DNA of 64,000 nucleotides from Alphaproteobacteria bacterium LSUCC0396 (lineage in GTDB: Bacteria; Pseudomonadota; Alphaproteobacteria; Puniceispirillales; Puniceispirillaceae). The position numbers were made by a program, and so were the translations under genes. The notes under the pieces were generated by a model. The model was not told the origin of the DNA. It did no database searches and was given only the letters and a program-made list of their open reading frames with translations. The stretch spans positions 1,729,001 to 1,793,000 of the forward strand of contig CP166131.1 in assembly GCA_041228345.1 (NCBI GenBank), in the 5' to 3' direction. This document shows positions 1 through 9,311 of this stretch, piece by piece; position 1 is the stretch's first letter, and every line of letters starts with the position of its first letter.

Positions 1-344
1 CGGCAGGTGCCTTTGCTGGTCTCAGCCTTTATGGCTACACCACAAAGCGCAGCCTCTCGGCAATGGGCTCGTTCATGATCATTGGTCTGTTTGGCCTGAT
101 CATCGCATCCGTGGTGAATATCTTCATGGCATCAAGCCAGATGGAATTCGTAATCTCGGTTGCTGGTGTGTTGATCTTTGCCGGTCTGACCGCATGGGAT
201 ACACAGCGTATCAAATCTATGTATCTAGCTGGTGACAGCCGCGAGGTTGCCGCAAAGAAATCAATCTTTGGCGCGCTGACCTTGTATCTGGATTTCATCA
301 ACATGTTCCTGTTCATTCTGCGCCTGTTCGGAAACCGCGAATAG
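1..344 (+). CDS. Bax inhibitor-1/YccA family membrane protein, C-terminal part
   Basis: The reading frame is open from base 3, so the gene begins before the window; 113 residues are visible. They form at least three hydrophobic segments separated by short loops. The 'AGLTAWDTQRIK' stretch after the penultimate helix and the 'DFINMFLFILRLFG' end are typical of the BI-1/YccA (UPF0005) family of seven-helix inner-membrane proteins. Members are linked to membrane-protein quality control through FtsH or to ion leak, but a precise role in this organism is not evident. The next gene is same-strand but lies behind a strong terminator, so this is the end of a transcription unit. Confidence 0.88.
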   Translation, partial: AGAFAGLSLYGYTTKRSLSAMGSFMIIGLFGLIIASVVNIFMASSQMEFVISVAGVLIFAGLTAWDTQRIKSMYLAGDSREVAAKKSIFGALTLYLDFINMFLFILRLFGNRE

Positions 345-393
345 CAGAACTGCCAGTGACGAAAGAAACATTCGCGAATTAGGAAATGATTGG

Positions 394-430
394 AACGCCC
401 GTGCCGCTATGGTGCGGGCGTTTTCTTTTT
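394..430 (+). terminator. Intrinsic terminator after the BI-1 gene
   Basis: A 12-bp GC-rich stem (394-405 with 411-422, two G-T wobbles) has a 5-nt loop and is followed by a T-rich run (421-430). It lies 50 bp after the stop codon and separates the BI-1 gene from fbp. Confidence 0.85.
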
Positions 431-521
431 GCTAATCTACTAATCTTTTTGGTCGGGCGGCGCTTTTGCTAAATTGCCTGCCGGTCAGTCTCTATCCCGT
501 TGTAAAACCTGGTGCCGTCTC

Positions 522-1478
522 ATGTCGAACCTCTCTTCTATGCTCGAATCACTCGCCAACAAAAACCCGGCCAAGGCTGCGGCCTGTGATGCGGTGGCGG
601 CGCTGGCAGCGGCGGCGGCATCTATTTCGGCGGTGATCCGGCAGCCAGATGCCGATGCCGCGCTTGGCGCGATAAGAGGCAGTGCTAACGCTGATGGCGA
701 TGATCAGAAGGCGCTTGATGTTCTGGCTGATGAAATGATCGAGCGTGCGCTGGCTGTCGTGCCGGCGGTGGCGGCCTATCTTTCCGAAGAACAGGATGCA
801 GCCGTTCCGTTGCATGATGACGGGCAGGTGATTGTGGCAAGCGATCCGCTGGATGGATCGTCAAATATTGATACGAATGTGTCGGTTGGCACTATTTTTT
901 CAATATTACCGGCATCTGGTGGGATCTTACAGCCCGGTCGAAACCAGCTTGCTGCGGGGTTTTTCGTCTATGGGCCGCAAACCACTTTACTGGTGAGTTT
1001 TGGGGGGCCGGTGATGGCGTTCCAATTAGGCGATGATGGTCATTTCCATGATATGGGCTGGTCGGTGTCGATTACGACCGACACGCGCGAATTTTCGATT
1101 AATGCTTCGAATATGCGGCATTGGCGGCCCGATGTAGCGGCTTATATTGCTGATTGTTTGGCAGGTGAAACTGGCCCGCGCAAGATGAATTTCAATATGC
1201 GCTGGGTTGGCTCGCTTGTTGCTGATGGCTGGCGCATTTTCCGGCGTGGCGGTATTTTTCTTTATCCTGCTGACGCGCGGCGCGGTTATGAGGCTGGGCG
1301 ATTGCGGCTGGTCTATGAGGCTAATCCGGTGGCGTTTTTGGTTGAGGCGGCGGGCGGCAAGGCCATCAATGGCGATGGTCCTATTCTTGACCTTGTGCCA
1401 GAAACGCTGCATGCGCGCGTTCCGCTGGTTTTCGGGTCTGCTAATGAAGTTGACGAATTTGCCCGCTATAGGCCATAA
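522..1478 (+). CDS. fbp: Fructose-1,6-bisphosphatase class I
   Basis: Hydrolyses fructose-1,6-bisphosphate to fructose-6-phosphate and phosphate, the committed step of gluconeogenesis. The metal and phosphate-binding motif DPLDGSSN is at residues 108-115, and the 318-aa length fits the class I family. The C-terminal half carries the usual substrate-loop tyrosines and 'GRLRLVYEANPVAFLVEAAGG'. The frame is open from 474, but MSNLSSMLESL at 522 gives a more family-like N terminus; ATG 540 is also possible. A class II aldolase gene follows 38 bp downstream on the same strand, so the two act and are probably transcribed together. The N-terminal 40 residues are unusually alanine-rich. Confidence 0.93.
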   Translation: MSNLSSMLESLANKNPAKAAACDAVAALAAAAASISAVIRQPDADAALGAIRGSANADGDDQKALDVLADEMIERALAVVPAVAAYLSEEQDAAVPLHDDGQVIVASDPLDGSSNIDTNVSVGTIFSILPASGGILQPGRNQLAAGFFVYGPQTTLLVSFGGPVMAFQLGDDGHFHDMGWSVSITTDTREFSINASNMRHWRPDVAAYIADCLAGETGPRKMNFNMRWVGSLVADGWRIFRRGGIFLYPADARRGYEAGRLRLVYEANPVAFLVEAAGGKAINGDGPILDLVPETLHARVPLVFGSANEVDEFARYRP

Positions 1479-1516
1479 CTAATCATCAGAGTTTTGCTTC
1501 GACATAGGATAATCAT

Positions 1517-2578
1517 ATGCTGATTTCACTCCGCCAACTTCTTGATGATGCTGCCGAACATGGGTATGGCGTCCCGGCTTTCAATATTAACAATATGGAA
1601 CAGGGCCTTGCCATTTTAAAAGCAGCTGACCGGGTTGATGCGCCGGTAATTATTCAGGCTAGCCGCGGGGCGCGTAATTATGCAGGCGATGTCATGTTGC
1701 AGGCGATGGTGAAGGCGCTGGCTGAAATGTACCCGCATATTCCGGTTTGTATGCATCAGGATCATGGTAATAACGAAGCCACCTGTATGACGGCGATTCA
1801 ATATGGGTTTACCTCGGTGATGATGGACGGCTCGCTAGAGGCCGATGCTGCGACACCTGCCTCTTATGACTATAATCTTGATATCACCCGCCGGGTTACG
1901 GAAATGGCGCATCATGCCGGTGTATCGGTTGAGGGAGAACTTGGCGTTCTAGGCTCGTTGGAAACAGGCGAGGGCGAGCAAGAAGACGGGCATGGTGCAA
2001 CCGGCAAGCTATCTGAAGACCAGTTGCTGACCGATCCGGATCAGGCGGTAGAGTTTGTCAAGGACACCAAAGTTGACGCGCTGGCCATTGCGATGGGGAC
2101 TAGTCATGGCGCCTATAAATTTACCCGCAAGCCAGATGGCGAAATTCTGGCGATGAATGTGGTTGAGGAAATTAACCGGCGCCTGCCAAATATACATCTT
2201 GTTATGCATGGTTCATCCAGCGTGCCACAAGAGTTGCAGGATGTGTTCAACGCGCATGGTGGTGAGATGCCGCAAACATGGGGCGTTCCGCTTGAAGAGA
2301 TTGAGCGCGGGATCAAAAATGGTGTTCGCAAGGTGAATATCGACACTGATTGCCGCCTTGCTATGCTTGGCGTGATCCGCAAAATTGCCAATGAAAACAA
2401 AGCAGAGTTTGATCCACGCAAATTCCTTAAGCCCGCAATGGATGCAATGGAAACTCTTTGTGCTGACCGGTTTGAGCGTTTTGGAACAGCCGGTAATGCC
2501 GCGCGTATTCGGCCGCTGTCCCTGTCAGCAATGGCCGCGCGTTATGCGAATGGGTCGCTCGACCCGTCTATCGGCTAG
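1517..2578 (+). CDS. fba: Fructose-bisphosphate aldolase class II (Calvin-cycle subtype)
   Basis: Zinc-dependent aldolase joining dihydroxyacetone phosphate and glyceraldehyde-3-phosphate (reverse in glycolysis). HQDHG at residues 80-84 supplies a zinc ligand and the catalytic aspartate. '[14 protein letters not shown]', '[11 protein letters not shown]' and 'VMHGSSSVP' are the other conserved blocks, including two more zinc histidines. Its 353 aa and the extended '[13 protein letters not shown]' loop match the CbbA-like subtype. No Rubisco or phosphoribulokinase is in the window, and this subtype is common in non-autotrophs, so the likely use here is gluconeogenesis with the upstream fbp. Confidence 0.95.
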   Translation: MLISLRQLLDDAAEHGYGVPAFNINNMEQGLAILKAADRVDAPVIIQASRGARNYAGDVMLQAMVKALAEMYPHIPVCMHQDHGNNEATCMTAIQYGFTSVMMDGSLEADAATPASYDYNLDITRRVTEMAHHAGVSVEGELGVLGSLETGEGEQEDGHGATGKLSEDQLLTDPDQAVEFVKDTKVDALAIAMGTSHGAYKFTRKPDGEILAMNVVEEINRRLPNIHLVMHGSSSVPQELQDVFNAHGGEMPQTWGVPLEEIERGIKNGVRKVNIDTDCRLAMLGVIRKIANENKAEFDPRKFLKPAMDAMETLCADRFERFGTAGNAARIRPLSLSAMAARYANGSLDPSIG

Positions 2579-2582
2579 GCGG

Positions 2583-3431
2583 CTAGCCACCTGCCGCCAA
2601 AATCGCCGCAAGGCCGGTTTCATAATCAGGATATAGCAGATCAAGCCCTAATTCGGGCTTGATGACTTTTGAGCCAACGCGCCGCCGCGAAACGTAAAAA
2701 CTCTGTGCCATCGGTGACAGATTGGCATCTTCCAGCTTTTGCGGCAGCGGCGGATCTACCCCAATCAATGCGGCGGCATGGCGGACAACATCACCTTGTG
2801 GTGCTGGTTTATGATCGGCAAGATTAATAATGCGCGCCGGTCGTGGCGTCGTCATCGCAGCGATGATAATCCGGCAAATATCATCAACATGAATGCGGTT
2901 AAACACTTGCCCTTCACGTTCGATAATGCGGGCACTCCCATCGCGCAACGCATCGAACGGGCTGCGTGCAGGGCCATAAATACCTGCGGCGCGGAAAATT
3001 TCCGTGCCAAATGCCCGCTGCCACCGCGCCTCGGCAATCACGCGGGCTTTGCCGCGTTGGGTGGCTGGAGCAACCGGTGTATCTTCGTAACAGACAGCAT
3101 CCGGCATATCGGGATAGACCGAAGTCGCCGAGACATAACCGCTCCAGCCAGTAAAATGAGCCAGATCATCACCATGCGCATCAAGCACTGGATCCGAGCC
3201 GCCGATTGCGGTGATCGTGCTGATAATGGCATCAACATCTGCAAAGGCAGTTTGCGGGTCAGCCAGCGGCTGGCCAGATTCAAACGGCATAATCTGCCAG
3301 CCCAAATCAGCCTTGGCCGCAAGTTTGGACGGGGCACGGGTGGTGCCACGGATTTGCCAGCCCAAATCAGCCAGCGCGTGGGCTAGTGGAACCCCAACAT
3401 AGCCAAGACCAAAAATAAACACGGTTTTCAT
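2583..3431 (-). CDS. SDR-type NAD(P)-dependent epimerase/dehydratase-like protein (YeeZ-like)
   Basis: A 282-aa Rossmann-fold protein. The N-terminal nucleotide-binding glycine motif GLGYVG is at residues 8-13, directly after the first beta strand, and 'SATSVYPD' follows in the region where extended SDRs hold their active site. The ordering and length match the atypical-SDR YeeZ-like group, whose members lack a firm substrate. It converges with fba, leaving only 4 bp between the stop codons, and is followed on the same strand by nothing obviously related. Function beyond an NAD(P)-dependent oxidoreductase or epimerase is not assignable. Confidence 0.8.
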   Translation of the reverse strand: MKTVFIFGLGYVGVPLAHALADLGWQIRGTTRAPSKLAAKADLGWQIMPFESGQPLADPQTAFADVDAIISTITAIGGSDPVLDAHGDDLAHFTGWSGYVSATSVYPDMPDAVCYEDTPVAPATQRGKARVIAEARWQRAFGTEIFRAAGIYGPARSPFDALRDGSARIIEREGQVFNRIHVDDICRIIIAAMTTPRPARIINLADHKPAPQGDVVRHAAALIGVDPPLPQKLEDANLSPMAQSFYVSRRRVGSKVIKPELGLDLLYPDYETGLAAILAAGG

Positions 3432-3486
3432 AAATATCTCTTTCTGGTCACTTTGCTCAGGATGCCAATATCAAAGACGCAAACAT

Positions 3487-4368
3487 TTAAGACGCCGGCG
3501 CGGGCATCGGCCCGACCAGCAGACCGGGATCAATGCGCCGCCCCTGCCAGTCAATCCGCCAGTCAAGATGTGGGCCAGTTGCGCGGCCGGTCGCACCGAT
3601 AGTGCCAATCAGGTCACCGCGTTTGATCATCATGCCAGGTTTGACATCGACCCGATCAAGATGCAGAAAGCTGGAATTCACGCCAAGCCCATGGGCCATA
3701 ACAATCGTCCAGCCAGAAAAATATAAATCTTTGACCAGCGTTACTTTTCCACTCGCCGGTGCGCGAACGGGCGTGCCGCGCGGCGCGGCGATATCAATGC
3801 CGTAATGCGGCTGTCGCGGTTCACCATTTAGGATTCGCTGGCTGCCATAAACGCCGGAAATCCGGCCAAGCGCTGGCCAGTCAAAGCCGCGCCAGAAATC
3901 CCCAAGCGGCGTTTCCTGCTCGCGGGCTGCGCGGACTGCCTTGCCGTCAGCCTTGATCCGCGCCAATAGTTTTGCGGGCGGCGTCACCATGGTCTGTTTC
4001 AGCCCGTCAATCCGCTGGATATTATAGTCCCGCTGGCTGGCTGCCAGAGTGCTGGTCATGCTGGTGCCATCAGGGGCGATGATGCGTAACGTAACCGGTA
4101 CGTCTGATTCGCGATGAAACCCGATAACAAAAACGCCATTATCAGCGATTTCAATGGCATTGCCATCGAGCAGAATCTGATTTTCCGGATTGGTGCGGGC
4201 AACAATCAATCCGCCTTCAATGGCTGTTCCGGACAGGATTTCGGCACCATCAATGGTTTGCGCCCGCAAAGGGCTGGGGCTAGCAGCAGTGATCGCCAAA
4301 ACGAATATGGCAAGTAAATGAATGCGGCTAAACGACAGTAAGATGGCAATTTGACTAGGAAGTTTCAT
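3487..4368 (-). CDS. M23-family peptidoglycan metallopeptidase
   Basis: Exported zinc peptidase predicted to cut peptidoglycan cross-links or to activate amidases. The first about 36 residues are a signal peptide with a hydrophobic core and a likely cleavage after 'PSPLRA'. The C-terminal third is a lysostaphin-like domain with 'HYGIDIAAP' (HxxxD zinc ligands), 'HLDRVDVKPG' and the final 'HLDWRI' (HxH-type block, here H-L-D). The 293-aa length and the beta-rich middle region resemble single-domain M23 enzymes without LysM or coiled coil. It is monocistronic between the SDR gene and the divergent trxB. Confidence 0.88.
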   Translation of the reverse strand: MKLPSQIAILLSFSRIHLLAIFVLAITAASPSPLRAQTIDGAEILSGTAIEGGLIVARTNPENQILLDGNAIEIADNGVFVIGFHRESDVPVTLRIIAPDGTSMTSTLAASQRDYNIQRIDGLKQTMVTPPAKLLARIKADGKAVRAAREQETPLGDFWRGFDWPALGRISGVYGSQRILNGEPRQPHYGIDIAAPRGTPVRAPASGKVTLVKDLYFSGWTIVMAHGLGVNSSFLHLDRVDVKPGMMIKRGDLIGTIGATGRATGPHLDWRIDWQGRRIDPGLLVGPMPAPAS

Positions 4369-4509
4369 GGGCAGAGGCTAACATGATGTTGTGTAAATGA
4401 CACTTGAAAACACAAGCTGTTGAGTGTTATCCCCAACATAGATCATAAAGATTCAGCCATTGATAATTAACATAGAGCCGAACGCCTAATCAGGAAAGAG
4501 CCGTAAATC

Positions 4510-5463
4510 ATGACCGATCACTCAACCGACGCTAACCAGCATGAACATGTTATTATTATTGGTGCCGGTGCTGCCGGGTTGACCGCGGGCATCTATACGG
4601 CGCGGGCGAATCTATCACCGGTTATCATTGCCGGTTTGCAGCCGGGTGGTCAGATGACGATTACCACCGATGTCGAAAATTATCCGGGCTTTGCCGAGGT
4701 GATTCAAGGGCCGTGGCTAATGACCGAAATGCAGTCGCAAGCCGAAAATGTTGGTGCGCGGGTGATCTATGATCTGGTTACCAGCCTTGATACATCGGCG
4801 CGCCCATTTACCGTGACATTCGACTCTGGCAAGGTGATGACAGCAGATACAGTCATTTTGGCAACCGGTGCACAGGCGCGCTGGCTTGGTCTTGAATCCG
4901 AAGCAGCGTTTAATGGCCGCGGTGTTTCAGCCTGTGCAACTTGTGACGGATTTTTCTACAAAGAGCGGGATGTTGCGGTTATCGGCGGCGGCAATACCGC
5001 GGTTGAAGAAGCGTTGTATCTTGCCAATATCTGTCGGTCGGTAACCCTAGTACATCGGCGTGATACGCTTCGTGCCGAACAGATCATGCAAGATCGCTTG
5101 TTGAAAAAAGATAATATCACGGTTGAATGGAACCGTTCAGTTGCCGAGGTGATTGGCGACGAGTCCGGTGTCACCGAGTTGCGGCTGGCCTCAACTATCG
5201 GCGAGGCTGATAAGGATATTCCGGTTCATGGTATGTTTGTTGCCATTGGTCACGATCCGGCGACACAGGCCTTTGCCGGTGCGGTCGCACTTGATGATGA
5301 GGGCTATATCATTGCCGAGGCTGGCGGGACGCGTACCTCGGTTGATGGGGTGTTCGCCGCTGGTGACTGTGTTGATAAAATTTACAGGCAGGCAGTAACT
5401 GCGGCCGGTATGGGATGTATGGCAGCCCTTGATGCAGAACGTTGGCTAGGCGAGCAAGAATAG
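4510..5463 (+). CDS. trxB: Thioredoxin-disulfide reductase
   Basis: NADPH-dependent flavoenzyme that reduces thioredoxin. The FAD-binding GAGAAG motif lies near residue 19, the redox-active CATC pair is at residues 142-145, and a second nucleotide-binding motif 'GGGNTAVEEA' follows directly. The C-terminal 'GVFAAGDCVDKIYRQAVTAA' closes the FAD domain. The 317-aa length is standard for the low-molecular-weight type. It is divergent from the M23 gene. Its last codons and the following bases contain a short imperfect duplication (GCAAGAATAGG at about 5455 and 5469), so the stop lies inside the first copy. Confidence 0.96.
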   Translation: MTDHSTDANQHEHVIIIGAGAAGLTAGIYTARANLSPVIIAGLQPGGQMTITTDVENYPGFAEVIQGPWLMTEMQSQAENVGARVIYDLVTSLDTSARPFTVTFDSGKVMTADTVILATGAQARWLGLESEAAFNGRGVSACATCDGFFYKERDVAVIGGGNTAVEEALYLANICRSVTLVHRRDTLRAEQIMQDRLLKKDNITVEWNRSVAEVIGDESGVTELRLASTIGEADKDIPVHGMFVAIGHDPATQAFAGAVALDDEGYIIAEAGGTRTSVDGVFAAGDCVDKIYRQAVTAAGMGCMAALDAERWLGEQE

Positions 5464-5525
5464 GCGTGCAAGAATAGGCAAACGGGGATAGGTAAACAGC
5501 CCCGCTCCGGCGAGGGGCTAGGCCA

Positions 5526-6731
5526 TCATGCCGGCAGGGGGGCGGGCGTTGGTTCTCTAATTGCCCAATTCACCGCAAAGGCAAATAGGCCAGCACCAGC
5601 GTTCAGCCACCACATCGCCTCGTAATTGCCGAACATATCGTACCAGACACCACCCAACCATGCGCCAACGAACGAGCCGATCTGATGCGACAGAAACACC
5701 AGACCATATAACAGACTGAGGTGGCGGGGCCCGAAGAACGCAACGATCAGGCCGCTGGTCAGCGGGATTGTGCCAAGCCATAAAAGCCCCATTGACGCAC
5801 CGAAAAACAATGCCAAGCCGGGGCTTGGAGGCAGGCTGATAAAGGCCGCAATGATCAGGCCGCGAAGCAGGTAAACAATGGCAAGGGTCTTCTTTTTCGA
5901 CATAAAGCCGCCGAGCCAGCCGCAAATAAAAGCACCAATAATATTGAATAAACCAATCAAGGCTAATGACCAGCTGGCAATATCTGCCGTCAGCCCAGAA
6001 TCCTGCAGATAGGTTGGCAGGTGGGTGGTGATAAACACCAATTGCAAACCGCAGACAAAAAATCCGGTGGTAAGAAGAATATAATCGCGGCTACTGACCG
6101 CTTGGCGAAGCGCACTCCCCGCTGTTTGGACAACCCCCTCAAGTGGGCGCCCGCCGCCCGCTGGCACCCGCATCCCAAGCGTGACCGCGACCATCGACGC
6201 CACAATCACTGACAGAATAACAATAGCAAATTGCCACCCATGCTGGTTCATCATGATTTGTGCGACCGGCACCAGCGCAAACTGACCGAATGACCCAAAG
6301 CTGGTGACAAGTCCCATTGCCAGTGACCGCTTTTCTGGCGGTGCGGCGCGCGCGACGGCGCCAACGGCGATAGAAATACCAGCACTGCCAAGCCCCATGC
6401 CAATCATAATTTGCCCCAGAAACATTCCGGTTTCTGTCACGAAAAAGGCCATGCATAATAGACCGGCCGCATAGATCAGGACGCCAAAGGCCGCCACCCG
6501 CCAGGCACCAAATTTGTCGGCCGCGGCACCAAATAATGGTGATGAAAGGCCCCAAATTAGGTTCTGGACTGCGATTGCGAGTGAAAAGAGCTGTAGCCCA
6601 CCATCAATTTCAGCTGAAATTGGCACAAGAAACAGGCCAAATACCTGCCTGATGCCGAATGTAACAGATACCAAGGCGGCGGCTGATAGCGTGATCATAA
6701 TCCATCGAAATTGGCGCGTTGTAGATGTCAT
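5526..6731 (-). CDS. MFS transporter
   Basis: A 401-aa major facilitator protein with 12 predicted membrane segments. The opening 'FGIRQVFGLFLVPISAE' and the loop 'GAAADKFGAWRVAAFG' (motif A-like, between TM2 and TM3) resemble the monocarboxylate/oxalate-formate-antiporter-like MFS subgroup. The frame extends upstream to 6800, but MTSTTRQFRW at 6731 places the first helix normally. It converges with trxB; a small GC-rich hairpin without a T tract lies between them (about 5499-5520). The substrate cannot be told from sequence and no metabolic genes sit next to it. Confidence 0.85.
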   Translation of the reverse strand: MTSTTRQFRWIMITLSAAALVSVTFGIRQVFGLFLVPISAEIDGGLQLFSLAIAVQNLIWGLSSPLFGAAADKFGAWRVAAFGVLIYAAGLLCMAFFVTETGMFLGQIMIGMGLGSAGISIAVGAVARAAPPEKRSLAMGLVTSFGSFGQFALVPVAQIMMNQHGWQFAIVILSVIVASMVAVTLGMRVPAGGGRPLEGVVQTAGSALRQAVSSRDYILLTTGFFVCGLQLVFITTHLPTYLQDSGLTADIASWSLALIGLFNIIGAFICGWLGGFMSKKKTLAIVYLLRGLIIAAFISLPPSPGLALFFGASMGLLWLGTIPLTSGLIVAFFGPRHLSLLYGLVFLSHQIGSFVGAWLGGVWYDMFGNYEAMWWLNAGAGLFAFAVNWAIREPTPAPLPA

Positions 6732-6868
6732 AATCTGGCTTTCCAATGATTGATGATCGCACCAAAATGGCATCGTTACGATCAAGCCAAGCGCCGGCAA
6801 GAATCGCCGTGCAGCAAAGCTTTATTATAGGCTGGAAAATCTTAACAGTGGCGGATTAATGTCTCAAG

Positions 6869-7339
6869 CTAATCATTAAGAAGCCGAACGGCCTGTACTT
6901 GTGGGCCACGCCCCGAATCGTCAATTCTGATCAGCAGCTTTTGTCCCTGAACAAGCGAATGAAAGCCGCAATAATTCAAGACCCGTAAGTATACGAATAC
7001 ATCTTCGCTCATATCTTCGGCGGTAACAAAGCCATAGCCCCGAATGTCATTGAAGAATTTCACCACGGCGCGCATTTCGTCCTCGTCAGGCTGCGACGCA
7101 CCCGGCGGTGTTGGATTGGCAGGCCGGTTAACGGTCAGCAGATCCTGAATGACTTCACCATCTTCGTTGGTTGAGAGCGAAACCGTTATCTGATCGCCGG
7201 TTAGTAAATGGATAAGCCCAAATCGATCTAAAGTCGACCGGTGCAAGAAAACCTCTGTGTCGTCAATCTTTACAAAGCCATAACCCTTACGTTCATTGCG
7301 CCAGATTACTTCACCGCCTTTGACTTCCTTATCAGTCAC
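6869..7339 (-). CDS. Tandem cold-shock-domain protein
   Basis: 156-aa cytoplasmic protein with two cold-shock domains: residues about 7-70 (GEVIWRNERKGYGFVKID, RNP1-like KGYGFVKI) and about 90-155 (AVVKFFNDIRGYGFVTAED, RGYGFVTA). Such double-CSD proteins are frequent in alphaproteobacteria and bind single-stranded nucleic acid, acting as RNA chaperones or transcription antiterminators. The acidic linker around residues 70-88 separates the domains. The gene stands alone with a 200-bp leader carrying an inverted repeat, as often seen for genes regulated through the mRNA 5' end. Confidence 0.9.
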   Translation of the reverse strand: MTDKEVKGGEVIWRNERKGYGFVKIDDTEVFLHRSTLDRFGLIHLLTGDQITVSLSTNEDGEVIQDLLTVNRPANPTPPGASQPDEDEMRAVVKFFNDIRGYGFVTAEDMSEDVFVYLRVLNYCGFHSLVQGQKLLIRIDDSGRGPQVQAVRLLND

Positions 7340-7367
7340 GTCAATCCTCTTAAATTATGCCCAAACA

Positions 7368-7398
7368 GTTTGTTTCTAATCGGTGTAAGAAAACAAAC
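7368..7398 (-). promoter_or_regulatory. Inverted repeat in the leader of the cold-shock gene
   Basis: GTTTGTTT (7368-7375) and AAACAAAC (7391-7398) form an 8-bp perfect inverted repeat about 30-60 bp upstream of the start codon. It could be an operator or a leader hairpin. No function is proven. Confidence 0.35.
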
Positions 7399-7540
7399 GA
7401 GCATGAGGAGTGTTAACAACTAAAGCCAAGCGTAAATCTAGAAACGCCGTTCAAAATCGCGTGACTTATTTATCAGGCAGTTATGGTCACCTGCCGGTTC
7501 TGCTTGTGCGGCAATTTTGCCCGCTTATGTGACAGGAAAA

Positions 7541-8443
7541 TTAGAAAACGCTGTTCAGGGCGGCTTTGTTTTGCGTAATGGTCTCGGCAATCGCACGGCG
7601 CCATTCATCCATCGTGCCAGCGGCGGCGGCGTTCTGTGGAAAGATTAGGCCACGCGTGCTATTGATCAGGCCGCCTTCCCATCCGTGCTGACCGCGGAGC
7701 AGGCCACTGGTCGCTTTTTCCGGTCCAGCGCCTTGTGCGCCAAAACCGGGGACAAGAAATGGCGCTTGGGGTAGAGCTGCGCGCAGGGCTTGAGCTTCTT
7801 CGGGCCAAGTGGCACCAGCCACGATGCCAAGCGATGAAATGCCGTCTTTTCCGGCACGCGATGCGGCAAGTGGGGCCAGCAAGCCAGCCAGATGTTTATA
7901 AAGTGGCTGGCCGTTAACAAGCTGATCTTGCAAATCTCCGGCACCCGGATTACTGGTGCGGTTCAAAATAAACAGGCCGCTGCCGGTGGCGTCGGCGCGG
8001 TCAAGAAACGGTTCCAGCGTGTCGATGCCTAGCCAGGGGTTGATGGTCAGCGCATCGCTTGGGAACGGCGCATCATGACCAATCCAGCCTGCCGCATAGG
8101 CCGAGGAGGTGCTGCCGATATCGCCGCGTTTCGCATCCATAATAACCAGCAAGCCAGCATCAATGGCGGCGCGGCCAAGATTTTGCAGAATTTGCATTCC
8201 TGCAGGCCCGTGCTGCTCAAAAAAAGCGGCTTGCGGCTTGATCGCGGCAACGGTGCCAATCGCCTGTTCAAGGCAGGCCATCGAGAAATCATCAATTGCC
8301 CGGATTGCAGCGTCGCTTGCGTGGCCGTCCTGCGCCGCACCAAACAGCGCTGGAATCATGCTGACATGGGGATCTATACCCATACAGAGCGTGGTGCCAG
8401 TTTGGCGGTTTGCTTGGGTTAAACGGTCACCAAAATGGCTCAT
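7541..8443 (-). CDS. pyrF: Orotidine 5'-phosphate decarboxylase (type 2)
   Basis: Converts OMP to UMP, the last step of de novo pyrimidine synthesis. The 300-aa length and 'MGIDPHVSMIPALFG' N terminus mark the longer type 2 subfamily. The catalytic lysine block is MDAKRGDIGST (D-x-K-R-x-D). 'LTINPWLGIDTLEPF' and 'FLVPGFGAQGA' are phosphate-binding and substrate loops. It is upstream of nothing obviously pyrimidine-related; gapR and the DUF1244 gene precede it on the same strand with short gaps, so the three may share a transcript. Confidence 0.93.
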   Translation of the reverse strand: MSHFGDRLTQANRQTGTTLCMGIDPHVSMIPALFGAAQDGHASDAAIRAIDDFSMACLEQAIGTVAAIKPQAAFFEQHGPAGMQILQNLGRAAIDAGLLVIMDAKRGDIGSTSSAYAAGWIGHDAPFPSDALTINPWLGIDTLEPFLDRADATGSGLFILNRTSNPGAGDLQDQLVNGQPLYKHLAGLLAPLAASRAGKDGISSLGIVAGATWPEEAQALRAALPQAPFLVPGFGAQGAGPEKATSGLLRGQHGWEGGLINSTRGLIFPQNAAAAGTMDEWRRAIAETITQNKAALNSVF

Positions 8444-8485
8444 CAGATCAGGCTCCGGTTGGATTGGCTGCAGGTGTTTTCCGGT

Positions 8486-8737
8486 TTAGCGAAGGCCCAA
8501 CGCATCACGATAAGTGTCGAGAAGCGCGTCCTGCTCGCTTAGCAGGTCACGATCCATGGCCCGCAAACGCACGACTTGGCGCATGATTTTAGGCTCAAAT
8601 CCGGTAGCCTTTGCCTCGGCATAAACATCCTTGATATCGGCCATTAAGGCGCGCTTTTCTTCTTCGAGACGTTCAATGCGTTCGATATATTGGCTCAGCT
8701 GTTCGGCGCCAGCGCCAGATCCCGGAATAACGGTCAT
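8486..8737 (-). CDS. gapR: GapR family chromosome-structuring protein (DUF2312)
   Basis: An 83-aa almost entirely helical, charged protein. The central 'YIERIERLEEEKRALMADIKDVYAEAKATGF' region and following 'RQVVRLRAMDRD' are the conserved core of GapR, the alphaproteobacterial protein known in Caulobacter to encircle overtwisted DNA ahead of forks and polymerases. Length and heptad pattern match the family. It sits 10 bp downstream of the DUF1244 gene and 42 bp upstream of pyrF on the same strand. The family name is sure; in vivo role is taken from Caulobacter. Confidence 0.92.
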   Translation of the reverse strand: MTVIPGSGAGAEQLSQYIERIERLEEEKRALMADIKDVYAEAKATGFEPKIMRQVVRLRAMDRDLLSEQDALLDTYRDALGLR

Positions 8738-8746
8738 GTGATGATC

Positions 8747-9046
8747 CTAATTGTCGTGGTTATGAATTTTTTCATATTGCTGTTTTTGTTCTGGCGTTGC
8801 TTCGGTTTGGTATTGCGCTTTCCAATCCGCATATTCCATCCCGTAAACAAGCTTGCGTGCCTCGCCATCGGTCATCTCAATGCCTGAGGTCTCGGCGGCC
8901 TGTCGATACCAGCGTGACATGCAGTTCCGGCAAAAACCGGCAAGGTTCATCATATCGATGTTTTGCACGTCGGTGCGTTCCTGAAGATGGGCAACAAGGC
9001 GCCTGAATGCGGCGGCTTCAAGCTCGGTTGTGGTGGCTTTGTCCAT
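8747..9046 (-). CDS. DUF1244 domain protein
   Basis: A 99-aa cytoplasmic protein of the DUF1244 family. It begins MDKATTTELE at 9046; the open frame extends 54 bp further without family similarity. 'LAGFCRNCMSRWYRQAA' carries two cysteines spaced CxxC in a helix, and 'YGMEYADWKAQYQ' is the second conserved block. The C terminus is glutamine- and histidine-rich. The family has no established biochemical function. Its position directly upstream of gapR (10 bp) is suggestive of co-transcription. Confidence 0.88.
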   Translation of the reverse strand: MDKATTTELEAAAFRRLVAHLQERTDVQNIDMMNLAGFCRNCMSRWYRQAAETSGIEMTDGEARKLVYGMEYADWKAQYQTEATPEQKQQYEKIHNHDN

Positions 9047-9311
9047 AATAATTCCGCTTCGTTGTTGTGGCGTATCATAGATTTTAAAATCGGCCGCCAC
9101 TCTATCCCATTGCCCCTATTAGGTGCAACCTTAATGCCGTAGGGCAGTACGCTATTTCTGGGATCTGCGCGCTAGCTAGCTGGCGTTGGCCAGATGAACT
9201 TGCCTGTGTTCGTCAAAAGATAAGAATCCGTTAAAAATTTTGGCATGGCTAAATTTTTTGGTTTTCTTTATATTTTTAGCATCAAAGCCGAACGCAAAAC
9301 AGGATGATGCT